From Flagellimonas lutimaris (lineage in GTDB: Bacteria; Bacteroidota; Bacteroidia; Flavobacteriales; Flavobacteriaceae), in contig NZ_QXFH01000071.1 of NCBI RefSeq assembly GCF_003581615.1, positions 62,001 to 126,000 of the forward strand: a stretch of 64,000 bases of DNA. The letters are read 5' to 3'. How positions within the stretch are numbered: position 1 is the stretch's first letter; the number at the start of each line of letters is the position of its first letter. The translations under genes and the position numbers were made by a program. Shown here in pieces: positions 27,355 through 36,063 of the stretch. Under the pieces are notes generated by a model that did not search any database, was not told where the DNA came from, and saw only the letters and a program-made list of their open reading frames with translations.

Positions 27355-28059
27355 TTAGGATATGGCAGCGGCCAAAGCAATTTGGACCATGTCTTTAAAA
27401 GTGGTTTCACGGTCATGCGCAGAGAGTTTTTCATCTGTTACCAAAGAGTCGGAAATGGTTAAAATAGTCAATGCCTTAATGTTATATTTAGCTGCAATCG
27501 TATATAATCCAGCGGTTTCCATTTCAACGCAAAGCACGCCATATTGCGCCCAAAGCTTGTATTCTTCTGGGTCATCGCTATAAAACTCATCCGAAGAAAG
27601 TACATTTCCTGCTTTTATGGGTATGTTGTTTTCTCGAGCATAATTGACGGCTTTTATAAAAAGATCAAAGTCAGCAGTTGGGGAATAATCCGAGTTAATG
27701 AACCTGGAATTGTTCATGCCCGAAGTGGTAGAAGCGGCCATGGCCAAGACTACATCATTGAGCTTTACATCTTTTTGGTACGATCCTGCAGACCCTACAC
27801 GTATTATGTTCTTGACTCCATAATCGTTGATAAGCTCGTGAAAATAAATCATGGCAGAAGGCATTCCCATTCCACTTCCTTGTACAGAGACTCTTTTTCC
27901 CTTATAGGTACCGGTATAGCCCAACATTCCCCGAATTCGGTTGTAGCACACGGGATTTTCCAGAAATGTTTCCGCAATCCACTTGGCCCTTAATGGATCT
28001 CCGGGCATTAGAACGGTTTCGGCAATTTCGCCTGGTTTAGCTTCTATATGCGTGCTCAT
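27355..28059 (-). CDS. deoD: Purine-nucleoside phosphorylase DeoD-type
   Basis: A 234-residue phosphorylase that splits purine (deoxy)nucleosides into base and (deoxy)ribose-1-phosphate. Family motifs: GDPLRAKWIAETFL, VQGSGMGMPSAMIYFHEL, RVGSAGSYQKDVKL and CVEMETAGLYTIAAKY. It lies 8 nt after deoC on the minus strand and converges on nrdJ with an 8-nt gap. With deoC it feeds deoxynucleoside carbon into central metabolism, or returns bases for salvage. Confidence 0.95.
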   Translation of the reverse strand: MSTHIEAKPGEIAETVLMPGDPLRAKWIAETFLENPVCYNRIRGMLGYTGTYKGKRVSVQGSGMGMPSAMIYFHELINDYGVKNIIRVGSAGSYQKDVKLNDVVLAMAASTTSGMNNSRFINSDYSPTADFDLFIKAVNYARENNIPIKAGNVLSSDEFYSDDPEEYKLWAQYGVLCVEMETAGLYTIAAKYNIKALTILTISDSLVTDEKLSAHDRETTFKDMVQIALAAAIS

Positions 28060-28067
28060 GGATTTTC

Positions 28068-28706
28068 TTATTTGATTAAATTAGGGCCGGAAGATGTACC
28101 AATTCTAGATACACCTAACTCAATATATTTTTGGGCAGTCTCTTTGTCTTTGACCCCTCCAGATGCTTTTATTTTTGCCTTGTCTCCTGCAGCTCTTTTC
28201 ATCAGTTTTACATCTTCAAAAGTAGCGCCACCGCTTCCAAAACCAGTTGAGGTTTTTACAAAATCTGCATGGGCCTCGACAGCCAAAACACATGCCTTTT
28301 CTTTTTCTGCCTCGGTGAGGTAGCAGGTTTCAATAATTACCTTCAAGATTTTATCCCCGATAGCCTGTTTTATAGCTTTGATTTCATCGCGAACGGCATC
28401 GTACATCTCCGACTTCAACCATCCAATATTGATGACCATATCAACTTCATCCGAACCATTTTCAATACAGTCCATAGCCTCAAATACCTTGGCTTTGGTA
28501 GACATAGCTCCCAATGGAAACCCAATTACTGCAGCAACTTTTACGGGGCCATTTTTCAATGCCTTTTTGGCGATAGGCACATGGCAACCACTTACGCATA
28601 CGGCATAAAAACCATAGGTTTTGGCCTCCTCGCATAATTTTTGAATATCCGCAATAGTAGCGGTAGGCTTTAAATTGGTGTGATCTATAAAATCTGCTAT
28701 TGCCAT
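28068..28706 (-). CDS. deoC: Deoxyribose-phosphate aldolase DeoC
   Basis: A 212-residue class I aldolase cleaving deoxyribose-5-phosphate to glyceraldehyde-3-phosphate and acetaldehyde. The Schiff-base lysine lies in the motif ADFVKTSTGFGSGGATFEDV, and the proton-relay lysine in IKASGGVKDKETA. It begins MAIADFIDHTNLKPTATIADI, typical of the family. It starts 1 nt after the stop of the 134-residue gene and is followed by deoD. Confidence 0.95.
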   Translation of the reverse strand: MAIADFIDHTNLKPTATIADIQKLCEEAKTYGFYAVCVSGCHVPIAKKALKNGPVKVAAVIGFPLGAMSTKAKVFEAMDCIENGSDEVDMVINIGWLKSEMYDAVRDEIKAIKQAIGDKILKVIIETCYLTEAEKEKACVLAVEAHADFVKTSTGFGSGGATFEDVKLMKRAAGDKAKIKASGGVKDKETAQKYIELGVSRIGTSSGPNLIK

Positions 28707-28707
28707 A

Positions 28708-29112
28708 TTAGTGGTTAAAGAGCTGTTTGAGCTTAAATATAGTCAACATCTCCGATCTATTTTTTCCAGCAAACGAACTAGCAATGGACTCAGCAGTTTC
28801 AACAATCAGCTTCTTGATGGTTTCCGGAAATTTTTCATGATGTTCCTTGTAGAACTCCTTAAACTCCTTAAAATACTCTTCCCCGTCTTTTTCCTCCTCA
28901 TCCAACCAATCAAAAACAATCTCAATTTGATAGGCCGCATCTGTATGGAATTCATCCTCAAATTTGTCTACCTCTAACCAATATTGTCGTACATATTTTC
29001 GTAACCGCTCCACCTCTTTGGGCCTTACATTGTTGTCGGCCATGGCTACGGCATAAAATAACTTTCCAAGGTTTTGGTAGAATTCGTTTCCTATTTTCTC
29101 AGAATTAAGCAT
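28708..29112 (-). CDS. Helical acidic protein, possibly TerB-like
   Basis: A 134-residue soluble protein without signal or membrane segment. The start (NLGKLFYAVAMADNNVRPKEVERLRKYVR) resembles the metal-binding acidic helical repeats of TerB-like proteins, with EEEKDGEEYFKEFKEFYKEH in the middle; this assignment is tentative. It is the first gene of a three-gene unit with deoC (1-nt gap) and deoD. A degenerate Fnr-like site with a promoter element lies just upstream at 29135-29178. Confidence 0.6.
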   Translation of the reverse strand: MLNSEKIGNEFYQNLGKLFYAVAMADNNVRPKEVERLRKYVRQYWLEVDKFEDEFHTDAAYQIEIVFDWLDEEEKDGEEYFKEFKEFYKEHHEKFPETIKKLIVETAESIASSFAGKNRSEMLTIFKLKQLFNH

Positions 29113-29134
29113 AACCTTAATTTTTAGTTCATAT

Positions 29135-29178
29135 TAAAATTAGAACTAATACTACTTAATTTTTATGACATTACTCAA
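29135..29178 (-). promoter_or_regulatory. Weak Fnr-like site plus promoter of terB-like/deoCD
   Basis: Repeat ATGAC-ATTA-CTCAA at 29165-29178: one perfect half-site and one degenerate half-site. On the minus strand TAATTTTA at 29142-29135 matches TAnnTTTG except for the last base. The distance is 29.5 nt, as in the stronger sites, which is the main reason to keep it. The start codon lies 22 nt further on. Confidence 0.4.
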
Positions 29179-29200
29179 CAAAAAGTTTGGTGTAGGATGT

Positions 29201-29581
29201 TTAATTATTCTTTCGGCTTACACTTTTATTGCTACGTCCTCTATTGCTATTGTTTTGATTATGGTAACGCTCGATATTATCGTCGTAGTAGTTATGTACC
29301 CTCTCGTATCTTGATCTATTCAGGTTGTAGGAGCGGTAACGTGAAGGCAATACCCTGTTCCTTCTCCATACGCCACTATCTAAATAAATATAGTTTCTTG
29401 TTGAGAGATCATAGTAGATACTGAACTCCGGAAAAAATACATATCGAACGGTTTCAACCCTATTCGGATAAAACCAAGGGGGTGGTGGGTCTGCCAATCG
29501 ATGCGAAACAATCACGGGGCCACAGGCCTGAAATCCTGATAATGCCAAGAATAATCCAATGAGTAAAATTGTCTTTTTCAT
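29201..29581 (-). CDS. Small arginine/asparagine-rich lipoprotein
   Basis: A 126-residue lipoprotein of unknown role: signal MKKTILLIGLFLALSGFQAC with lipobox FQAC, then a conserved-looking core (PPPPWFYPNRVETVRYVFFPEFSIYYDLSTRNYIYLDSGVW) of a type seen in Bacteroidota YXWGXW-motif-like surface proteins, then a tail rich in Arg, Asn and Tyr. It is a single gene with its own Fnr-like operator/promoter upstream, divergent from mlaE. Confidence 0.7.
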   Translation of the reverse strand: MKKTILLIGLFLALSGFQACGPVIVSHRLADPPPPWFYPNRVETVRYVFFPEFSIYYDLSTRNYIYLDSGVWRRNRVLPSRYRSYNLNRSRYERVHNYYDDNIERYHNQNNSNRGRSNKSVSRKNN

Positions 29582-29599
29582 GATGCTAAATTTTATTCA

Positions 29600-29643
29600 G
29601 TAAGGTAGTGTTATCATGAAATCCAGTAAATGACCTGAGTCAT
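29600..29643 (-). promoter_or_regulatory. Fnr-like operator plus promoter of lipoprotein gene
   Basis: Inverted repeat ATGAC-CTGA-GTCAT at 29630-29643 with perfect 5-bp arms. On the minus strand the sequence at 29607-29600 is TACCTTAC, matching four of the six fixed positions of TAnnTTTG at exactly the 29.5-nt spacing. The start codon follows 18 nt later. Confidence 0.6.
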
Positions 29644-29724
29644 TTCAATCTTTTGGCTATCTTAAATTCAGCATCAATAAAAGGTTGAGTTCTTGTTTGC
29701 ATCTCGTTGATTGAAAGTTTCTTA

Positions 29725-29768
29725 ATGACATTGGTCATTTGAAAACAACCACAACAAACCTATTTTTG
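29725..29768 (+). promoter_or_regulatory. Fnr-like operator plus promoter of mlaEFD
   Basis: Inverted repeat ATGAC-ATTG-GTCAT at 29725-29738, centre 29731.5. The promoter is a textbook Bacteroidota match: TTTG at 29738-29741, 19-nt spacer, TATTTTTG at 29761-29768. The operator ends on the first T of the -33 box, the class II activator position. Spacing centre to first T is 29.5 nt. Confidence 0.8.
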
Positions 29769-29792
29769 AAAGGACCGAAATAGGTGATACAT

Positions 29793-30575
29793 ATGGCCAT
29801 GGCATTGGAAATGATCAAAAAGACCAAGGAGTTTTTTATTGAAATAGGAGACCTTTCCTATTTCGCCCTGCGTTTTTTTAAACAAGCAGCAACACCTCCT
29901 TTTGAGTTTAAGGAATTACTTAAACAAAGCTACCAAGTTGGTAACAGGTCTTTATTATTGGTGGCCACTACTGGATTTATTATTGGTTTGGTATTAACGC
30001 TCCAGACTCGTCCCACCTTAATTGAGTTTGGAGCGGTCTCTTGGATGCCCAATATGGTTGGTATTTCCATAGTCAGGGAGGTTGGTCCAGTGATTACAGC
30101 CTTAATATGTTCTGGGAAAATTGCCTCTGGTTTTGGGGCTGAATTGGGTTCTATGCGGGTGACAGAGCAAATTGATGCCATGGAGGTTTCTGGCACCAAC
30201 CCGTTCAAATATTTGGTAGTGACCCGAATTTTGGCCGCCACGTTAATGCTACCTTTATTAGTAGTATTTGGAGATTTAATAGCCCTTTTTGGTTCGTCCT
30301 TAGTTGAATTTATGAAAGGGAACGTATCCTTTAGGTTGTACTTTAATACCGTTTTTGACGCATTGTCCTATGGAGATTTGATTCCGGCGACCATAAAATC
30401 CTTTTTCTTTGGCTTTGTAATAGGGTTGACCGGCTGCTACAAGGGTTATAAAACGGGAAGAGGCACCGCAGGTGTCGGTATTGCGGCCAATACAGCTGTG
30501 GTAATGGCCTCCCTGCTTTTGTTTGTGGTGGATTTTATCGCCGTATTCGTATCTGATATTTTTTATGAACTGTAA
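29793..30575 (+). CDS. mlaE: MlaE-type ABC transporter permease
   Basis: A 260-residue inner-membrane permease of the MlaE family, which moves phospholipids between inner and outer membrane. Motifs: SWMPNMVGISIVREVGPVITALICSGKIASGFGAELGSMRVTEQIDAMEVSG and the C-terminal GCYKGYKTGRGTAGVGIAANTAVV. Start: ATG at 29793 is chosen; an in-frame GTG at 29784 is possible. It overlaps mlaF by one base (TAATG). The operon is mlaE-mlaF-mlaD under a strong promoter with an Fnr-like operator. Confidence 0.93.
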   Translation: MAMALEMIKKTKEFFIEIGDLSYFALRFFKQAATPPFEFKELLKQSYQVGNRSLLLVATTGFIIGLVLTLQTRPTLIEFGAVSWMPNMVGISIVREVGPVITALICSGKIASGFGAELGSMRVTEQIDAMEVSGTNPFKYLVVTRILAATLMLPLLVVFGDLIALFGSSLVEFMKGNVSFRLYFNTVFDALSYGDLIPATIKSFFFGFVIGLTGCYKGYKTGRGTAGVGIAANTAVVMASLLLFVVDFIAVFVSDIFYEL

Positions 30576-31357
30576 TGGATGTAAAAGAAAACATAGCGCC
30601 CCTTCAAAAGGAGAATACCTCAGAAGAGATTGTAGTTCGAATACAAGATCTTTATAAGAGTTTTGGTGACAACAAAGTATTGAATGGTTTTAATATGGTG
30701 TTGCGCAAGGGTGAAAATTTGGTGGTGATGGGAAAATCCGGGTCCGGAAAATCGGTGATGATCAAATGTCTTGTTGGTTTGATGGTTCCAGATAGGGGGG
30801 TAGTTGAGGTTTTGGGTGAGGACATAGCTCGTTTAAATCAAGTAGATTTGGATGAACTTCGTTCGGATATCGGATTCCTTTTTCAAGGAAGTGCCTTGTA
30901 CGATTCCATGACAGTAAGGGAAAACCTGGAGTTTCCGATGAGGCGGCACCGAAAAAAGTTTGAAGGGGTTACAGATACGCTGCCATTGGTGCAAGAGGCT
31001 CTGGAAAATGTGGGCTTGGCCCATACCATGGATTTAATGCCCGAAGAATTATCAGGAGGTATGAAAAGGCGTATTGCGCTGGCCCGGGCAATAATACTAA
31101 AGCCAAAACTGATACTATATGATGAACCTACCAGTGGTCTGGACCCCATAACGGCCAAGGAAATAATTGGACTTATGAGGAGTATCCAAAAAAAATATGG
31201 TACCTCGGCACTGATTATTACACACGATGTGGATTGTGCAAGGGTAATTTCCGAGAGAATGATTTTGTTGGTCGATGGAATTAATTATGCAGAAGGTGCT
31301 TATCAAGAACTGGTGACATCATCAGACCCTAAAATAAATGCTTTTTTTAAAAAATGA
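30575..31357 (+). CDS. mlaF: MlaF-type ABC transporter ATPase
   Basis: A 260-residue ATPase powering the MlaE permease. Walker A GKSGSGKSV, signature ELSGGMKRRIALARA, Walker B LILYDEPTSGLDP and switch His in ITHDVDCA are all present. Its start overlaps the mlaE stop by one base and the mlaD start follows its stop by one base, so the three proteins are made together. Confidence 0.94.
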   Translation: MDVKENIAPLQKENTSEEIVVRIQDLYKSFGDNKVLNGFNMVLRKGENLVVMGKSGSGKSVMIKCLVGLMVPDRGVVEVLGEDIARLNQVDLDELRSDIGFLFQGSALYDSMTVRENLEFPMRRHRKKFEGVTDTLPLVQEALENVGLAHTMDLMPEELSGGMKRRIALARAIILKPKLILYDEPTSGLDPITAKEIIGLMRSIQKKYGTSALIITHDVDCARVISERMILLVDGINYAEGAYQELVTSSDPKINAFFKK

Positions 31358-31358
31358 T

Positions 31359-32348
31359 ATGACAACTAAAACTCCAATGCAGAATCTGAAACTGGGCATT
31401 TTTGTTGTGCTCGGGACCGTTTTGTTGATAATTGCGGCCTATCTTATCGGAAACGGTCAGAGCCTGTTTGTGAAGAAATTCACCGTCAATGCGGTATTCA
31501 GTAATGTAAATGGATTGCAAGTTGGAAACAATGTGCGTTTTTCGGGTATTGACATTGGTACTGTGGACAATATTGAAATGCAGAACGACAGCACCATAAT
31601 TGTTTATATGGCCATCAACAAAAAAATGAAAGCACACATTAGAAGCAATGCGGTGGCAACTATTGGTTCCGATGGCCTGGTAGGAAGTATGTTGGTGAAC
31701 ATTGTGCCCGGTAAGGGACAGGCTTCTTTGATAGAAGATGGTGCTAGGTTAAAATCCTATAGTAAGATTTCTTCCCAGGACATGCTTAATACGTTAAGTG
31801 TTACCAATGAAAATGCCGCCTTGTTAACCTCGGATTTATTAAAAATTACCCAATCGTTAACGGAAGGGAAAGGTACTTTGGGATATTTACTGAACGATAC
31901 TGTGATGGCCAATGACCTGAAGCAAACCATCACAAACTTAAAGCTAAGTAGCAATCGGGTGAATACAACTTTGAATGAGCTGCAAAAAACAGTAAAAGCC
32001 ATTAACTCAGGCGATGGTGTTGCGGGAGTTTTACTGTCCGACACTTTGTCTGCACAAAAAGTTAGAAGCATCATCCAAAACTTGGAAGTTTCAAGTAATG
32101 ATATAAACAGGATGACCACAGATTTGAATTCGGTAATAGGAGATATAAAGGATGGTAAAGGAGTTCTCAATAAGGTTGCAGCCGACACCATTCTGGCCAA
32201 TCAATTAATGAAAACCATGAAGAATATCGAAGAAGGCACCGAAAAATTCAATGAGAACATGGAGGCCTTAAAGCACAATTTTTTGACCCGAGGATACTTT
32301 AGAAAATTGGAAAGGCAACAAAAAAAACAAGCAAAACAAAATCAGTGA
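31359..32348 (+). CDS. mlaD: MlaD/MCE family substrate-binding protein
   Basis: A 329-residue periplasmic protein anchored by one N-terminal helix (LKLGIFVVLGTVLLIIAAYLIG), followed by the MCE domain (FTVNAVFSNVNGLQVGNNVRFSGIDIGTVDNIEM...) and a long helical tail made of recurring segments (LGYLLNDTV; VAGVLLSDTL; GVLNKVAADTI) that probably forms a needle or ring extension. Start at 31359, one base after the mlaF stop, beats the earlier in-frame ATG at 31338 inside mlaF. It converges on an ABC exporter ATPase gene. Confidence 0.9.
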   Translation: MTTKTPMQNLKLGIFVVLGTVLLIIAAYLIGNGQSLFVKKFTVNAVFSNVNGLQVGNNVRFSGIDIGTVDNIEMQNDSTIIVYMAINKKMKAHIRSNAVATIGSDGLVGSMLVNIVPGKGQASLIEDGARLKSYSKISSQDMLNTLSVTNENAALLTSDLLKITQSLTEGKGTLGYLLNDTVMANDLKQTITNLKLSSNRVNTTLNELQKTVKAINSGDGVAGVLLSDTLSAQKVRSIIQNLEVSSNDINRMTTDLNSVIGDIKDGKGVLNKVAADTILANQLMKTMKNIEEGTEKFNENMEALKHNFLTRGYFRKLERQQKKQAKQNQ

Positions 32349-32356
32349 TTCCTGCT

Positions 32357-33034
32357 TTAATGTCGGATAATCATACCATCCTCCATTTCTATGATACGGT
32401 CGGTGCGGTTGGCAAAATCTACATCGTGGGTAACTACCAAAAGCGACAGACCTTGCTGTTCCTTTAAATTTTTAAAGATGTTGAACACATTTTCTGAGTT
32501 ATGACTGTCCAGGTTTCCCGTGGGCTCATCACCCATTAAAATGGCAGGGTCATTGATCAGGGCCCTTGCAATGGCGACCCGTTGTTTTTCACCCCCTGAA
32601 ATTCTGGAGGCTCGTTGGTTGGCCAAATGGCCAATATGCAACATTTCAAGCTTTTGTTTTGCATTCTTCTCGATTTCCGCATGCGACTTTTCTGCAAGTT
32701 TTTTGGCAGGAAGCATTACGTTTTCCAGAACACTGAATTCAGAAAGCAAGTAATGGAATTGAAATACAAAACCTATGTTTCTGTTTCTGATTCTTGACAG
32801 TTCTTTTTGAGACTTACCCGTTACAAGTTGGTCGTTGAGGTGCAGCTCACCCGTATAGTCGGTATCCATTGTGGAAAGAATATATAGCAAGGTGGATTTT
32901 CCCGAACCTGATTTCCCCATAATTGAAGCAAATTCACCTTGTTTTACCCCAAATGAAATATTTTTTAGCACATGGAAGTCCTTCGGCTTATGAAAATGCT
33001 TGTTGATATTTTTTGCTTCTAGTACAAAGTTCAT
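32357..33034 (-). CDS. ABC exporter ATPase, LolD/MacB-like
   Basis: A 225-residue ATPase with Walker A GKSGSGKST, signature RISGGEKQRVAIARAL, Walker B ILMGDEPTGNLD and VTHDVDFA. It belongs to the group that works with FtsX-type permeases (LolD, MacB, DevA). It lies 8 nt after the permease gene and is the third gene of an adaptor-permease-ATPase operon. No TolC-type outer-membrane gene is adjacent. Confidence 0.92.
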   Translation of the reverse strand: MNFVLEAKNINKHFHKPKDFHVLKNISFGVKQGEFASIMGKSGSGKSTLLYILSTMDTDYTGELHLNDQLVTGKSQKELSRIRNRNIGFVFQFHYLLSEFSVLENVMLPAKKLAEKSHAEIEKNAKQKLEMLHIGHLANQRASRISGGEKQRVAIARALINDPAILMGDEPTGNLDSHNSENVFNIFKNLKEQQGLSLLVVTHDVDFANRTDRIIEMEDGMIIRH

Positions 33035-33042
33035 ATGTGGTG

Positions 33043-34305
33043 CTAAGTTCCTCTAATAATTTTTACGGGGTCTATTCTTTTGGCTCTGTTTGATGGCAAA
33101 TATCCTGCTATACAAGTGGAGATTAGAGCAAATGCAATCCCTATCACATAATAGGTGGCATCAAAATTTACAGGGTATGTTGTTATCGTGGGTAGGGCTT
33201 CGGTTTCAAAAGGGGTGTTGTCTATAAGATGAGAAAGGCCAAATCCAATCAATAACCCCAGAACACCTCCTAGAACTCCAATTAGTAAGGCCTGGGCCAT
33301 AAAAATGTATTGTACATCTTTACCGGAAAATCCAGTAGCCTTTAAAATGGCAATATCTTTCATTTTTTCATAAATGAGCATGTTCAATATATTGTAAATG
33401 CCAAACCCTGCCACAATAAGAAGGGTGATGGAAACCGCATAGGTGATAAGGTTCCTGATATTGGAGCCTGTTTCGAATTGTGCATTGGCTTCATTAATGT
33501 CAACAGCCTTTACATTGAATTGTTTTTCCAAGATACGGGCCATCGGTTCGGACTCATCAATATTCAACAATTTGATATTGATGTCGGTCACATAGTTTTC
33601 GGACTCTCCCAATATGCGCTGTACGGTGTTCAGATTGGCAAAACTTTGCACATTGTCTATTTCCGCGATTCCACTTTGGTAGATACCGACAATTTTTAGA
33701 GGAAAAATATCTCCCTTTACAGTGCTTATCTGAACCCTGTCTCCCACGGAAAGGGACATCTTTTTTGCTAGCCCAGCACCCAAAACAATCCCATTAATAT
33801 TATTTCTTAGTGCTTCCGGAGTGCCTTCTACAATGTTATCCTGAATGTTGGAAAGGCGAACTTCCTCCATGACATCCACTCCTCCAAGGTTGCCACCAAG
33901 TTCTATGGAGCCAGACAGGTAAAAGATTTGTGCCCATAATTGGGGGGTCGCTCCCCGTACATTGGGGTGTTTTTTTAGGTAACTTAGAATGGGGAGGGCA
34001 TTGTGTATTTTTTCTTGGTTTTGTTTAGGCTTTATGGAGTGTACAAAATTCATGGCACCCTTAAAGTCTTGGTAACGGGAAATGGGCTGGGTATCCGAAG
34101 GACGAATTTCGTTGTACATGTGTATATGGGGTGTTTGGTTGAGTACCAAATCATCCAGCATACCATTTAGTCCAGTCATAAAACTTACCAAGGTAATATA
34201 GGCCCCTATTCCAAAAGTAACCCCGAGTGTTGCGGTAACCGTGGATTTCATCTTGGTGACAAGATGGGTTTTGGCGATGCCCAATATCACGCTCCAATTG
34301 ATCAT
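33043..34305 (-). CDS. FtsX-like ABC exporter permease
   Basis: A 420-residue permease of the MacB/LolC/DevC type: one N-terminal transmembrane helix (TVTATLGVTFGIGAYITLVSFMTGL), a large periplasmic domain, then three C-terminal helices (NLITYAVSITLLIVAGFGIYNILNMLIYEKMKDIAILKATG is the FtsX signature region). It overlaps the adaptor gene by 4 nt. With the adaptor and ATPase it forms a DevBCA/MacAB-like mechanotransmission exporter; the exported molecule is unknown. Confidence 0.92.
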   Translation of the reverse strand: MINWSVILGIAKTHLVTKMKSTVTATLGVTFGIGAYITLVSFMTGLNGMLDDLVLNQTPHIHMYNEIRPSDTQPISRYQDFKGAMNFVHSIKPKQNQEKIHNALPILSYLKKHPNVRGATPQLWAQIFYLSGSIELGGNLGGVDVMEEVRLSNIQDNIVEGTPEALRNNINGIVLGAGLAKKMSLSVGDRVQISTVKGDIFPLKIVGIYQSGIAEIDNVQSFANLNTVQRILGESENYVTDINIKLLNIDESEPMARILEKQFNVKAVDINEANAQFETGSNIRNLITYAVSITLLIVAGFGIYNILNMLIYEKMKDIAILKATGFSGKDVQYIFMAQALLIGVLGGVLGLLIGFGLSHLIDNTPFETEALPTITTYPVNFDATYYVIGIAFALISTCIAGYLPSNRAKRIDPVKIIRGT

Positions 34306-35387
34306 TGCTCAGGTTTATAGATTGCGGTGTTTTCATCAATACCGTCCAAAATTTCTACCCTATCCAAATTTTGTAATCCCACACTAACCTCCATTTCACC
34401 ATTATCTGTAAGTACTTTGGATGTATCGATGAGATATTCTTTTGGAATGGTCAGGGTTTCCTCCTTTTTTGAAATAACAATGTTCCCTTCACCAGATAAT
34501 CCAGGATATAATGTAATGGGCGGGTCTTTGAACAATGCCTCAACCTTAAAAGTTTGGGAACGTTCATCTTTTCTTGGATAAATTTTGTCCAATGTGGCTT
34601 CGAATACTTTGGAATTGTAGGAGTCCAGCGTCAGGAATACTTGTTGTCCTATTTTCAGTTTTACAATATCCACTTCATCCACCAACAACTCTATAATAAA
34701 CTTGTCACTTTTGCCTATAGCTGCAACAGGTTGTTGAGTATTTACTATTTCGCCTGGATTTTTGTAGATGGCATATACGGTACCATTTATTTTACTTTTT
34801 ATAGTGAAATCTTCCGAGGTGGTCAACGAAGTTCTGTAATTGTTCTCAGATTGTTTTAATTGGGTTTCGAGCTCGTTTTTTGTTTGCCAATATTTTCTTT
34901 GGAGCAGGTTAAGGTTGTTTCTTGACAGTTCATAATTGAGCTTTCGGTTATCGTACTCCACCTTGGAGCCAATATTTTGGTCCCAAAGATTTTTTTGTCT
35001 GAAATAATTAATAGAATCATTGATGAACTTGAGTTCTGCAGCTTGAATCTCATCTTGTATTCCGCTTAGTACAGCGGCATTTCCGCTATAATTTTCGCGG
35101 GCAAGCTGTAAGGCCAATTTGGCGTTCTCTGCATTTAATTCCGGCGAGGTGTTGGTGATTTGAAGGATAGGGTCACCTTTCTTTACCTTATCGCCTTCTT
35201 CGACCCATGTTTTATCCAAAATACCGATTACTATGGAATAAGCTTGGTATAAACTATCAGGTTGAACCGTGGCCGATGCATATACGGACTCGGTCAAAGG
35301 CATTTTGGTCGGGTAGGTTTTCTCTTTGTTTTCACTACAGGAGAAAAGATTGAAAGTTATAATATAAATAAACAAGGAATACTTCAT
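34302..35387 (-). CDS. HlyD/MacA-like periplasmic adaptor lipoprotein
   Basis: A 361-residue adaptor: lipoprotein signal MKYSLFIYIITFNLFSC, barrel-sandwich half (VIGILDKTWVEEGDKVKKGDPILQI), a long coiled-coil hairpin (about residues 75-200) and the returning lipoyl half (TIKSKINGTVYAIYKNPGEIVNTQQPVAAIG). It links the FtsX-like permease to an outer-membrane channel. First gene of the exporter operon, with an Fnr-like operator upstream; the divergent gene is the YtfI-like protein. Confidence 0.9.
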   Translation of the reverse strand: MKYSLFIYIITFNLFSCSENKEKTYPTKMPLTESVYASATVQPDSLYQAYSIVIGILDKTWVEEGDKVKKGDPILQITNTSPELNAENAKLALQLARENYSGNAAVLSGIQDEIQAAELKFINDSINYFRQKNLWDQNIGSKVEYDNRKLNYELSRNNLNLLQRKYWQTKNELETQLKQSENNYRTSLTTSEDFTIKSKINGTVYAIYKNPGEIVNTQQPVAAIGKSDKFIIELLVDEVDIVKLKIGQQVFLTLDSYNSKVFEATLDKIYPRKDERSQTFKVEALFKDPPITLYPGLSGEGNIVISKKEETLTIPKEYLIDTSKVLTDNGEMEVSVGLQNLDRVEILDGIDENTAIYKPEQ

Positions 35388-35410
35388 TGGTCGCAGTATA
35401 ATACTGCTAT

Positions 35411-35454
35411 CAAATTACCGATAAAAAATGGATTTGGAATATGAGTTAGGTCAG
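35411..35454 (-). promoter_or_regulatory. Fnr-like operator plus promoter of exporter operon
   Basis: Repeat ATGAG-TTAG-GTCAG at 35441-35454, centre 35447.5. On the minus strand the TTTG half of the -7 element falls at 35414-35411, exactly as the 29.5-nt rule predicts; the TA half is shifted by one base (GTAATTTG). The start codon follows 23 nt later. Confidence 0.55.
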
Positions 35455-35508
35455 TCTTAAAATCAGCCTAAAAAAAGTTATCAACTTTATCCAATTATTT
35501 AGGCTATC

Positions 35509-35552
35509 CTGACCTAGATCATTGCATAAACAGCAGTGTCATGGTTCCTTTG
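35509..35552 (+). promoter_or_regulatory. Fnr-like operator plus promoter of ytfI/ytfJ-like pair
   Basis: Repeat CTGAC-CTAG-ATCAT at 35509-35522, centre 35515.5; TTCCTTTG at 35545-35552 matches TAnnTTTG at five of six fixed positions at the common 29.5-nt spacing. It shows that the GTG at 35536 lies upstream of the transcript, so the ATG at 35566 is the start. Confidence 0.6.
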
Positions 35553-35565
35553 CAGCAAAAAGCTA

Positions 35566-36051
35566 ATGATACTGACCGTGGTAATATTATTAGTTGTGCT
35601 CCTTGCCCTTGGGCTACTATTTGTTCCAATACAAATTTTTATTGATACCGATACAGGAAAGTATTATGCAGGCTTAGGGGGCTTGGCAAAGGCGAGTTTC
35701 GAATCTGATGAGAAAGAGCTTTTAAGAGTACGGTTAAAAGTACTTTTTTATGAACACTGTTTTTATCCCTTAACAAAACCTTCAAAACCAACCAAAAGCA
35801 AGAAAACCAAACCAAAGAGGAGGATCAAGTTTAGGCAGATGGTTCGATTGTTAAAATCGTTCGAGGTTAAACGATTTGCTTTGGATATGGATACGGGCGA
35901 TTATGTGGTCAATGCAAAAATGTATCCCATTTTTGTATTCCTCAATCAATATGTAGCTTCTTTCCATATCAATTTTGAAAACCACAACAGATTGGTCGTG
36001 GATATTCGAAACAGACCTTACAGAATTCTAAAAACATTTATTAATCATTAA
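35566..36051 (+). CDS. DUF2953-like (YtfI-like) membrane protein
   Basis: A 161-residue protein with one N-terminal hydrophobic helix (MILTVVILLVVLLALGLLFV), a beta-rich segment, a basic linker (KPSKPTKSKKTKPKRRIKF) and a C-terminal part. It resembles DUF2953 proteins such as Bacillus YtfI, though the match is weak. The link is strengthened by the next gene, a GerW/YtfJ family member, since ytfI-ytfJ is a known pair in Firmicutes. Start at 35566 is chosen from promoter position and because the hydrophobic helix then begins at Met1. Confidence 0.65.
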   Translation: MILTVVILLVVLLALGLLFVPIQIFIDTDTGKYYAGLGGLAKASFESDEKELLRVRLKVLFYEHCFYPLTKPSKPTKSKKTKPKRRIKFRQMVRLLKSFEVKRFALDMDTGDYVVNAKMYPIFVFLNQYVASFHINFENHNRLVVDIRNRPYRILKTFINH

Positions 36052-36063
36052 AAATTTAAGGTC

